Positions 1-8,004 of a stretch of DNA of 64,000 bases are shown here, one piece after another. The stretch spans positions 496,001-560,000 of the forward strand of contig NZ_JABWGN010000003.1 of NCBI RefSeq assembly GCF_013363975.1, in the 5' to 3' direction. Both the position numbers and the translations under genes were made by a program. The first letter of the stretch is position 1; every line of letters starts with the position of its first letter. This stretch comes from Nonomuraea montanisoli. GTDB taxonomy: Bacteria; Actinomycetota; Actinomycetes; Streptosporangiales; Streptosporangiaceae. The notes beneath the pieces are model-generated. The model made no database searches. It was not told where the DNA came from and saw nothing but the letters and a program-made list of their open reading frames with translations.

Positions 1-1961
1 CCCTGGAGCAGCTCGCCGACGCCGGCGCCCTGCGCCCCGACGTCGTAGAGGTCGTACGGGAGGCGCTGACCGACGCCGGCGCCCTGCGGAAGGCGGTCGA
101 GCTCGCCGAGGGCACCGGCGGACTGATCGAGGAGCTCCACGACGACCGTCCGGAGCAGCGTCGTGAGGAGTGCCTGGCGCTGCGCGAACAGATCGACTGG
201 ACCGCCGTGGCCGCCGCCGCCGCGAGCCGGCCCTTCGACGAGAAGGCCACCGCGCTGCTGATCGCCCGCCCCGACTTTCCCAACGAGCTCCGTACGGCCT
301 GGTATCAGGAGCGGGGCGTGCTGGTCGCGACCCACTCGGCACGCGTGGACCCGGGGATGTTCACTCTGGACCCGGGCGGGCCGCGCGCCGCCAAGGCGAC
401 GGCCGTCCTGGTACGCCGCGGGCTCGACGAGGGGCTCTCAGCCGCGCAGGTGCTGGAGTCGGCGCGGCCCGCCGCCGCGGTGCTGGAGGCCGTCCGGCAG
501 CCGCCCGAGGCGAGCGGCGGCGCGTGGAGAGATCTCGCGGCCCTGCTCGCCGACCTGGTTCGCGAGCGCCTGGGAGACGACGTCGAGGCGTGGCGGTCGG
601 CGCGGGCGCTGCTGTCCCGGTTCGGCGGGACGGTTCCCGAGCTCCTCGACAAGTCCGCCACCACATCGGCGAAGTCCGAAGGCGGCTGGCCCGGCGGGGC
701 CGGCATGCCCGCCCCGGAGCGTTCCTCCTCGGTCACCGGCGCACGGGCGGCCTTCCTCACGCTGCTGGACGCCGCGCCCACCGCCACGCACGCCGCCCTG
801 CTGCCCCATCTGGACGATCGCACCGTCTGCGACCTGTTCGGTCACGGGCGGTGGCGGACGGAGTGGATCGACCTCGCGCTGACCGCGCGGCAGCCCGGCT
901 GCGTACGGGTGCTGGCGAACTGCGCCTCGCTCACCGCCGGCGCCGTCGAGGCGCTGATGCGTCTGGACGATCCCGCCGTCAACGCCCGCCTGTTCCGGCG
1001 GTCCGGCGCCACGGCCCCGCAGCGCGAGCGCCTGCTGTCCGGACGTCCCATGCGAGAGGGCGCCACGGAGCCGCTGCCGCTCGACCCCGCCCTGATCCAG
1101 GAGCTCATGCGACGCACCTCGGGATGGCGTGGACGCGACCCGGTGGACTGTGCCGACGTCGAGCTGCAACGGCACATCCTGGAGCACGTCCGGGTCCGCG
1201 GGATCGTCCCGCAACTACGGATGGTGCTGAACCTGTGGGAGCGCCACGGCGCGGACGCGGTGGCCGCGCTCCTGGAGAACCCGCCGAGGGCGGTCTCCCA
1301 CACCCGCATGGTCATCCGCAGGGAGGTCCGCAAGACCGTCACGAGGTTGCTGGCCGGAAAGGACCGTGACGCCGCCCTCGCCGAGCTCCGGGCGGAGGTC
1401 GCCGAGGGCGAGACGGTCCGATGGCAGAGCGCGGCGCTGCGCGAGCAGCACTTCTCCGGAGCCGAGCTGTTCCGGGAGGCCCACCACTGGCGCTGGGCGG
1501 AGCTGCTGGCCGAGCACGCCCGTCACCCGCTGCCTCCCCTGGTGCTGAAGGGGCTGAGCAACATCCCCGAGTGTTCCCGGGAGTTCCGCGACGAGTCCGA
1601 GGCGATCGGCGACGACAGCGCGCCGGACGAGCTCCAGCTCCTGCTGGACGAGGGCCGGACGTCACTGGAGATCCTGGGCGCCTCGAACATCACCCCCTAC
1701 TGGGGGAGCTGGCTGCTCCAGGCGGTCAGGTGGGAGGGGTTGACCTGGGACGACGTCCTTGAGCACGCGCGTCCGGCCCATGTCGTCCTGAAAGGCTGGG
1801 GCGACCACATGCGGACGCAGCTCGCCCCGCTGGTACGTGAGCACCTCGACCCCAGCCCGCAGGCCTGGGTGCTGGCTCTGCGCATGCTGCCCGAGTTCAC
1901 CGGATCGGTGGCCGAGCTGGTGCGCACCGCGGCCGCCGCCACCGGCGTCGAAACGGAGTGA
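1..1961 (+). CDS. Large helical-repeat protein, copy 1 (5' end outside window)
   Basis: The reading frame is open from the first bases of the window and aligns with the middle and end of the next gene. Shared stretches include a segment ending in an E-x-x-DW motif near position 200, a KATxxLVxRGL motif near 400, and a C-terminal LRMLPEFTGSVAELxRTAA motif (LSMLPGFTGS in copy 2). An internal start at 207 is therefore unlikely and the N-terminus lies outside the window. The visible part, about 650 residues, is Ala/Leu/Arg-rich and predicted almost all helical, like HEAT/ARM-type scaffolds. I recognise no catalytic motif or named family. The stop overlaps the GTG of copy 2 (GTGA), so the two are translationally coupled. 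Downstream VWA and AAA genes suggest a substrate-adaptor role; that is inference. Confidence 0.75.
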   Translation, partial: LEQLADAGALRPDVVEVVREALTDAGALRKAVELAEGTGGLIEELHDDRPEQRREECLALREQIDWTAVAAAAASRPFDEKATALLIARPDFPNELRTAWYQERGVLVATHSARVDPGMFTLDPGGPRAAKATAVLVRRGLDEGLSAAQVLESARPAAAVLEAVRQPPEASGGAWRDLAALLADLVRERLGDDVEAWRSARALLSRFGGTVPELLDKSATTSAKSEGGWPGGAGMPAPERSSSVTGARAAFLTLLDAAPTATHAALLPHLDDRTVCDLFGHGRWRTEWIDLALTARQPGCVRVLANCASLTAGAVEALMRLDDPAVNARLFRRSGATAPQRERLLSGRPMREGATEPLPLDPALIQELMRRTSGWRGRDPVDCADVELQRHILEHVRVRGIVPQLRMVLNLWERHGADAVAALLENPPRAVSHTRMVIRREVRKTVTRLLAGKDRDAALAELRAEVAEGETVRWQSAALREQHFSGAELFREAHHWRWAELLAEHARHPLPPLVLKGLSNIPECSREFRDESEAIGDDSAPDELQLLLDEGRTSLEILGASNITPYWGSWLLQAVRWEGLTWDDVLEHARPAHVVLKGWGDHMRTQLAPLVREHLDPSPQAWVLALRMLPEFTGSVAELVRTAAAATGVETE

Positions 1962-4471
1962 ACATGTCTGGATACCACTGGGCCGAGGTCCCGGCGCTGG
2001 TCGAGGCCGCCACGGTCGAGGACTGGACCCGGCCGCTGGCCGGGGCCGCCGACGTCATCGAGAAGGTGCTTCGCGTCGGCCGGCGGATCCCCGACAGCCT
2101 GCTGCGGGACGCGCTGGCCGTACGCGAGCCCCGGTTCCTGGCCGCCGTGCTCGACAACGCGCGGCTCCTCGCCGACCCCGCCGCGCGGGACCGGATCGAG
2201 CAGGTGCTGGCCGGCGACGTCACGCCGTTCGTCGAGACGCTGATGTCCGCCAGGGCCACCAGGGACCGCGCCGACGTGCGCGAGCGGCTGGCCGCGACCG
2301 GGCGTCCCGAGGTCGTCGAGCGCGCCCACCTGGGGCACCCGGCCTGGTCGTGGCGGCTGCGCCGCGAGGTCGTCGCCGCCGCCGAGCACCCGGATCCGTC
2401 GCCGGTGCTCGACCACGCGCGGCGCGTCCTCGAATCCGGTGAGCCCGAGCTGGGGCTGGTCGCCGACCAGCTCGACGCGCTGCTGACGCTCCACGACCAC
2501 GCCGAGGACGGCCTGGAGCGGCTCGCACGCGTCGACGCCGGGCCGTTGCGGCCGGAGGTCGCCGGCGTGCTCCGGACCGTCCTCGACACGGGCGACGCGG
2601 GCGTCCTGCGCGCGGCGGCCGAACGGGCCGAAGGCGTCGAAGGTCTGCTCGCCGAGCTGTACGACGGGAAGACGCCCGGGGACCACCGCCGGTCCCTGGA
2701 GTGGCGCGAGCCGCTGGACTGGGCGGCCCTCACCGCCGCCGCGCGGAAGAAGCCGTTCGTCAAGGACGCCGCGGCCGCTGTGACGGCTCGTCCCGACTGT
2801 CCCGGCGAGCTGCGCGTCCTGCTCTACGCCCGGCATCCCACGGTGGTCGCCGAGAACGCCGCGCACCTGGACGTGGAGCTGGTGCGGGCCGACTGCAACA
2901 AGCGCGGCCGGGCCAAGGCGACGCGGATCCTGGTCTCGCGTGGGCTGGGGCGGGGGATCAGCGGGGCCGACCTGGCCGCCCACGGCGCACCTGCCGTCGC
3001 GGTCCTCGAAGCCGTGCGGGGCGTCCGGCGGGAGTACGCGCCGGCGGTCGACGAGTTCACCGAGCGGCTGTCGGACCTCGTCGAGAAGCACCTGGGGGAC
3101 GACGTCGGCGCCTGGCGGTCCGCCCGCGCCCTGCTGAAGGACTTCCCCGGCACCATCCCGGACCTGCTCGCCGAGGCCGCGGCGAGCAAACCAGTCGCCG
3201 GGTCCGCGACGAGCCCGATGGACGGTGAGTGGCCGGATGCCGCGTCCTGCCCCTACTCCTCGGCCCCGTCCTCCTACACCGGAGTGCGGCTCGCTTTCGC
3301 GACGCTGCTGGACGCGGCCGCCGACTCCGCGCACGAGGCCCTGACGCCCCATCTCGACGGGCAGACCACGCACGACCTCTACCGTCTGTGCGCGTGGCGT
3401 CCGGGCTGGCCCGACCAGGCGCTGGCGACCGCTCCCAAGGGCAGGGTGTCCCCGGCGTGGATCCTGGCCGGCCGGCCCGGCCTGGACGCTGAGGCGATCG
3501 AACGGCTGATGAGCACCGCCGACCCCGAGGTGCTCCTCCTGCTGTTCTGGCACGCCGCCTGCACCGATGACCAGCGCGCCAGGATCATCGCCGTCGCGGA
3601 GGAGCGGCCGGACCCGGAGTACGCCTTCCCGACCCGGCCCGAACACGCCCAGAACTGGCGCGTCGCCGACCTCTACGCATGCTCCCACACCGACCTCTTC
3701 GACACGATGCTCCGCACGGTGTACGTCCTCGGCCCCATCCCGCAGTTGCGGTTGTTCCTGCACGTCTGGCGGACGTGGGGGGCCGAGGCGGTCGCCGCGA
3801 TGCTCTCCGAGCCGCCCGTCACCTTCTCCACCTACGACAGGTCCCGCGAGGTGATCGAGGACCTGCTGAGGCGGCCGGACCGCCGGTCGGCGCTGGCGGA
3901 GCTCGAGACGCGGGTCGCGGAGGGCACGTCCGTTCAGGCGCAGATCGCGATGTGGCGCACCCGCAGGGACCGGGCCGCGATGTTCAAGGAGACCCACCGG
4001 TGGCACTGGGCGGAGCTGCTGGCCGAGCACCGCCGCGAGCCCTTCCACGGCGACATCGTCGGCCTGCTCCCCCGCGTGCCCGACTGCCCGGAGGAGTTCC
4101 GCAGGGAGGCCGAGACCGTGCTGCTGACCTTCGAAGGGAAGATGTACGGCCGGCTGATGTCGGGCATTCCCCCCGAGAAGGTCCTCGCGACGTTCGAGAT
4201 CGGCCACCCCGACGGCTGGCTGATCCCCGCCATCGAGGCGGGCCGCGTCACCTGGGCCCAGGCCGTGGAGCACGGCTTCCCCGCCGAGAACGTGCTCAGG
4301 CACCTCAACCGGCACGGCCGGGACGGCGGCGGGCACGAAGCCCTGTCGGCCCTCATGCGCGACACCCTCAAGGACAGCCCGGAAGCCTGGCTGCTGGCCG
4401 TGAGCATGCTGCCGGGGTTCACCGGATCGATCACCGAACTGCTGCGCACCGCCGCGACCGCGGTGGGCTGA
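1958..4471 (+). CDS. Large helical-repeat protein, copy 2
   Basis: An 837-residue protein paralogous to the preceding gene over the latter's whole visible length. The start is GTG, overlapping the upstream stop by 4 bp; an ATG two codons later is equally possible. The sequence is a run of amphipathic helices with repeated L-x-x-A and DDVxAWRSARALL-like segments. It has no signal peptide, membrane span or recognisable active site, so a cytoplasmic scaffold is likely. The tandem pair sits immediately before a zincin/VWA protein and a double AAA protein, all on one strand with only 111 bp between copy 2 and the VWA gene. I do not recognise a named family. Tandem duplication followed by divergence suggests two non-identical subunits or targets. 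Confidence 0.8.
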   Translation: MNMSGYHWAEVPALVEAATVEDWTRPLAGAADVIEKVLRVGRRIPDSLLRDALAVREPRFLAAVLDNARLLADPAARDRIEQVLAGDVTPFVETLMSARATRDRADVRERLAATGRPEVVERAHLGHPAWSWRLRREVVAAAEHPDPSPVLDHARRVLESGEPELGLVADQLDALLTLHDHAEDGLERLARVDAGPLRPEVAGVLRTVLDTGDAGVLRAAAERAEGVEGLLAELYDGKTPGDHRRSLEWREPLDWAALTAAARKKPFVKDAAAAVTARPDCPGELRVLLYARHPTVVAENAAHLDVELVRADCNKRGRAKATRILVSRGLGRGISGADLAAHGAPAVAVLEAVRGVRREYAPAVDEFTERLSDLVEKHLGDDVGAWRSARALLKDFPGTIPDLLAEAAASKPVAGSATSPMDGEWPDAASCPYSSAPSSYTGVRLAFATLLDAAADSAHEALTPHLDGQTTHDLYRLCAWRPGWPDQALATAPKGRVSPAWILAGRPGLDAEAIERLMSTADPEVLLLLFWHAACTDDQRARIIAVAEERPDPEYAFPTRPEHAQNWRVADLYACSHTDLFDTMLRTVYVLGPIPQLRLFLHVWRTWGAEAVAAMLSEPPVTFSTYDRSREVIEDLLRRPDRRSALAELETRVAEGTSVQAQIAMWRTRRDRAAMFKETHRWHWAELLAEHRREPFHGDIVGLLPRVPDCPEEFRREAETVLLTFEGKMYGRLMSGIPPEKVLATFEIGHPDGWLIPAIEAGRVTWAQAVEHGFPAENVLRHLNRHGRDGGGHEALSALMRDTLKDSPEAWLLAVSMLPGFTGSITELLRTAATAVG

Positions 4472-4484
4472 GCGCGGCCACCGG

Positions 4485-4549
4485 TCAGTGCGGCCGCCGC
4501 ATTGTCGGTGGCGATCAGTGCGGCCGCCGCATTGTCGGTGGCGATCAGT
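4485..4549 (+). repeat. 30-bp tandem repeat upstream of the VWA gene
   Basis: The unit beginning TCAGTGCGGCCGCCGC occurs at 4485-4514 and is repeated without mismatch at 4515-4544; five bases of a third copy follow before divergence. It lies in the 111-bp gap between the second helical-repeat gene and the VWA gene, where a promoter would sit. It may be a recent slippage duplication or a duplicated regulatory element. Because 30 is a multiple of three, it also extends an upstream GTG-initiated frame without a stop, but the better start is downstream at 4583. Confidence 0.85.
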
Positions 4550-4582
4550 AGGGTGCGGATGCCGACGACACGAGGGGGAACG

Positions 4583-5995
4583 ATGAGCACTGCGTCCGGA
4601 CAACGGCACGCCGGCCGCGGGCGCGTCATCGATCTCACCGACCGGCGCGCCCTGGCCGATCACGAGCCGGCCGACCCCGCCGTCATCGAGCGGGCCCACC
4701 GGCTCAAGGAGGCCGCGCTGCTCGACTTCGGCATCAGGGACAGCGCCGTGGCGTCCTGGCTCTACGCCAAGTGCCACCACCAGATCCCGACGACCGCCGT
4801 CCCCACGGCGGCGGTCGTCGCCTCGGGCGACGGCACCTGCCTGCTGCTGTACAACCCCGGCTTCTTCGTCGCCCTGGGCATCCACGGCGTCAAGTTCGTG
4901 CTCTACCACGAGGCCCGTCACCTCATCCAGCGCCACCTCTACGTCGAGGAGGGGCTGCGCACCGACCCCGTGTTCACCCTGGCCACCGAGGTGACCATCA
5001 ACCACGTGGTGCTCACCCGGCTGGGCAGGCACGAGCTGCCCCGCTCGGAGGAGGACGAGAAGATCGGCATCGACCCGAGGGCCGTCCACCGGCGGTACAC
5101 CGAGGATCTGCGCGCCCAGGGCCTGAGCCCGCTGTCCTACGACGAGTTCGTCGTCACCGACCTGTCGGTCTACGGCGAGCTCAAGCGGATGACGAACCCG
5201 CCGGTGCCGCCGCCGCTCTGCGTCCACATGGACGGCGACGGCGTCCCGATGGATCCGGAGACCGTGGAGCGGGTCGCCCAGGAGGTGCTGGGCGAGGTCA
5301 TGCGCCAGGCCCTGGGAGGCAACGAGCAGGCCCGCTCCGAGCTGCTCGACCTGGCCGGGCGCACCGAGGGCGGCGGCGACCGGCTCACCCGCATGTGGGG
5401 CAACCTGGGTCTGGCGGCGCTGCGCGGCGAGACCCCGCGCACCCGCAGGGTCGAGTGGTGGAAGCGCTGGCTCGTCGACACGCTGGCCTCCAGGCTGCGC
5501 GAGGGCGAGCGCCTGGTCTACCCCAAGAAGCTGGGCGCGGTGCTGCTGGCGCTGGGGCACGACCCGATGTTGTCGCGGCGCGGCCCCGAGCGCACCAAGG
5601 TGGTGCTGGTGGCCATCGACACCTCGGGATCCATGTCCGACGAGGTGGTGGAGTGGCTGACCACGCTCGTCGGACAGACCGAGGGCGTGCAGACGCACTG
5701 GCTGAGCTTCGACGGCCAGGTCATGCCGTTCGTCCCGGGCGAGCGGGTGCTGGGCGGCGGCGGCACGAACTTCCAGAACGTCGTCGACTACGCCGAGGGC
5801 CGCCTGGAGGTCGGCGGCCGCGCGTTCGACCTCACCCCCGATGCCGTGATCATGGTGACGGACGGCTACGCCCCCCACGTCACCCCGGCCGATCCCGACC
5901 GGTGGATCTGGCTGATCACCGATGGCGGCGACACCTGGCCCGAGACGCACAGACCGCCGATGGCCTGCCACCGGGTCACCACCGGCGACCGCTGA
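4583..5995 (+). CDS. Zincin-like metallopeptidase/VWA domain protein (DUF2201-type)
   Basis: The ATG at 4583 is preceded by GAGGGGG at good spacing; the frame is open back to 4502, but that part is repeat DNA. The 470-residue product has two recognisable parts. Residues about 30-210 contain an HExxH zincin signature (H109-E-A-R-H113) followed by a conserved TEVTINH segment, as in the putative metallopeptidase domain of DUF2201 proteins. Residues about 338-460 form a VWA-like domain with an intact MIDAS DTSGSMS motif (D346, S348, S350) and a GGGGTNF motif. Such proteins are usually encoded beside a MoxR-class AAA ATPase, as here. By analogy with RavA-ViaA and chelatase pairs, the VWA subunit probably presents metal-dependent cargo to the ATPase. 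Proteolysis is unproven. Confidence 0.85.
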   Translation: MSTASGQRHAGRGRVIDLTDRRALADHEPADPAVIERAHRLKEAALLDFGIRDSAVASWLYAKCHHQIPTTAVPTAAVVASGDGTCLLLYNPGFFVALGIHGVKFVLYHEARHLIQRHLYVEEGLRTDPVFTLATEVTINHVVLTRLGRHELPRSEEDEKIGIDPRAVHRRYTEDLRAQGLSPLSYDEFVVTDLSVYGELKRMTNPPVPPPLCVHMDGDGVPMDPETVERVAQEVLGEVMRQALGGNEQARSELLDLAGRTEGGGDRLTRMWGNLGLAALRGETPRTRRVEWWKRWLVDTLASRLREGERLVYPKKLGAVLLALGHDPMLSRRGPERTKVVLVAIDTSGSMSDEVVEWLTTLVGQTEGVQTHWLSFDGQVMPFVPGERVLGGGGTNFQNVVDYAEGRLEVGGRAFDLTPDAVIMVTDGYAPHVTPADPDRWIWLITDGGDTWPETHRPPMACHRVTTGDR

Positions 5996-6062
5996 TCCGC
6001 CCGCCACAAGAGACCAGAACCGCCGCACGAGGTCCGCCGCACGAGACGGAGAGAACCCCCAC

Positions 6063-7916
6063 GTGACCATCACCGAGCCCGCTCTCACGGTCCCCGCCGG
6101 CTGGAAGCCCAGCGCCACCTACCCCGAGCCGCCGCGGAAGGCCGCCCGGCCGCGGCTGGAGCGCTTCATCGACGCCATGCTGTCCATGGGGCAGACCGGG
6201 CAGGTCTTCGGCGAGCACGGCATCGGCAAGACCTCGACCTTCCTGTCGTACATCCCCCAGGCGTACCCGGGCACCGAGGTCGTGCTGATCCCCGCGGCCA
6301 ACCTGACCCCCGACGACCTGCTGGTCAACGCGCCCGTGCGCGACGAGCGCAGCGGCGAGCTCGCGCTGCGCCAGCTGCTGATGCGCCAGCTCCGCCCGGG
6401 GCGGCCCTTCGTGTTGCTGATCGACGACTCGCTGCAGGCCGGCGACACGATCCAGGCGCAGCTCATGCAGGTCGCCTGCAACTGGACGCTCGGCGAGCAC
6501 GACCTGCGCGCCCTGGGATGCGTGGGGGTGTTCCTCACGGACAACGAGTCGGCGGCCGAGACCAGCGCGCGCCGCAGCGACCTGGCCGTCCTCGACCGCA
6601 TGGTGACCCTCCGCATCACCGCCAACGACACCGGCTGGCGGCACCACCTGGCGGCCCGGCACCCCGACCGGGATCTCACCGAGGTGTTCCGGCTCTGGGC
6701 CGGGCTGAGCCCGTACCTGCGCCACCTGCTCTCCCCGCGCACGCTGGAGCACGTCCTCGACTGCGCCCGCGAAGGGTTCCCGCTGCGGTGGGGGCTGCCG
6801 CTGCTGAACGGCGCCCGCGTCGAGCTGTCCGAGCCCCAGCAGGACGGGTCGCCGGGCAAGGACCGCACCGGCGAGATCCTCGACCGCATCGCGACGGCGG
6901 TGGGCGCGGCCAATCCCCCGCGGGTCCCCGACCCGGTGCGGCGCATCCTGCGCGCGGCCGTGCGCAACCGGTGGGCGGTGCTGCTGCAAGGGCCGCCCGG
7001 CTGCGGCAAGACCGAGGTCACCAAGCAGGTCGTCGCCGAGGAGATCGGGCGGCCTCCGGTCTACTTCTCGCTGCCGGTCACCAACGTCGAGGACCTGTGC
7101 GTGCCGATCCCGACCCCTGACGGCACACTCGACGTGCTGCTGACCCGGTCACTGCTGGGGCCCGATCCCAAGGTGCTCGTCTGGGACGAGTACAACCGCC
7201 CCAAGGACAAGTCGACCTTCGCCAAGCTGATGGAGGTCACCCAGGAGTGGTCGCTCGCCGGGCGCCCGATCAGCAACCTGCGCGCCCAGGTCGCGTTGCA
7301 GAACCCGCCCTACCACCTGGGCCGCAAGCTGCTGGTCAGCTCCAACAACGTGGCCCAGGCGAGCCGGTTCACGGTCAGCTACGAGGTGCGTCCCGAGGAC
7401 ATCCCGGCCAACCAGTGGCTGATCGACACCTACGGCGAGGTCGCCGAGGTGGTGCTCGACTGGTGGAAGAACGACATCGACGACGAGGGCCGCGAGTGGG
7501 TGACCAAGCGCACCCTGGAGCGGCTGATCAAGCTCCACCAGGTCGGCGAGCCGCTGGAGACCGGCCTGATCTACCTGGGCGAGGGCGAGTACGCCCCGAT
7601 CCCGCTCGCCGGGCTGCGGGAGCGGCTGTCGGGGCGCAGATCGATCGGCATCCGCGAGCTCGCCGCGGAGGCCGACGCGTGGGAGGCGCGGCTCGCGGCG
7701 GCGGCCGCGGCCTCCGGCGAGGGCACCGCCGACTCCGACACCGTCCACCAGATCTTCGCCAACGCGGAGGTGTCGCAGTTGCGCGAGCACATCGAGGTGG
7801 TGGCCCGGTTGCTGCGCCACCTGCCGCCCAAGCTGCGCGCGACGTACCTGGTGGGGCAGGCCGAGGGCAGGCAGCGGTTCTGGGTGGACGCCTTCGCCAG
7901 GATGGCGAAGGGGTGA
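6063..7916 (+). CDS. MoxR-like ATPase with two AAA modules
   Basis: The GTG at 6063 follows a GGAGAG ribosome-binding site; the frame is open upstream but that stretch is the intergenic space after the VWA gene. The 617-residue protein carries two P-loops. The first module has GEHGIGKTS (50-58) and LLIDDS as Walker B (about 118-123). The second has GPPGCGKTE (310-318), VLVWDEYNR as Walker B (371-379) and LLVSSNN as sensor 1 (423-429). The first Walker B ends Asp-Asp-Ser rather than Asp-Glu, so it may bind ATP without hydrolysing it well, while the second is canonical. It is probably the motor partner of the VWA protein 67 bp upstream, with the helical-repeat pair as adaptors (inference). Confidence 0.85.
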   Translation: MTITEPALTVPAGWKPSATYPEPPRKAARPRLERFIDAMLSMGQTGQVFGEHGIGKTSTFLSYIPQAYPGTEVVLIPAANLTPDDLLVNAPVRDERSGELALRQLLMRQLRPGRPFVLLIDDSLQAGDTIQAQLMQVACNWTLGEHDLRALGCVGVFLTDNESAAETSARRSDLAVLDRMVTLRITANDTGWRHHLAARHPDRDLTEVFRLWAGLSPYLRHLLSPRTLEHVLDCAREGFPLRWGLPLLNGARVELSEPQQDGSPGKDRTGEILDRIATAVGAANPPRVPDPVRRILRAAVRNRWAVLLQGPPGCGKTEVTKQVVAEEIGRPPVYFSLPVTNVEDLCVPIPTPDGTLDVLLTRSLLGPDPKVLVWDEYNRPKDKSTFAKLMEVTQEWSLAGRPISNLRAQVALQNPPYHLGRKLLVSSNNVAQASRFTVSYEVRPEDIPANQWLIDTYGEVAEVVLDWWKNDIDDEGREWVTKRTLERLIKLHQVGEPLETGLIYLGEGEYAPIPLAGLRERLSGRRSIGIRELAAEADAWEARLAAAAAASGEGTADSDTVHQIFANAEVSQLREHIEVVARLLRHLPPKLRATYLVGQAEGRQRFWVDAFARMAKG

Positions 7917-8004
7917 TCCCTGGCGGCTCCGCTGCGCGATGTCCGGACACTGATCGACATATGATTTTTCCTTGATGCACGCCAGATTTGCCGGAAAGGC
8001 CGCC

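Noticed and set aside
1697..6118. Very long open frame on the minus strand (about 1470 codons) opposite the helical-repeat and VWA genes
   Set aside because: It is antisense to four well-supported genes, is rich in Arg/Pro/Gly/Val without domains, and arises from the high GC bias; the VWA and AAA motifs lie on the + strand.
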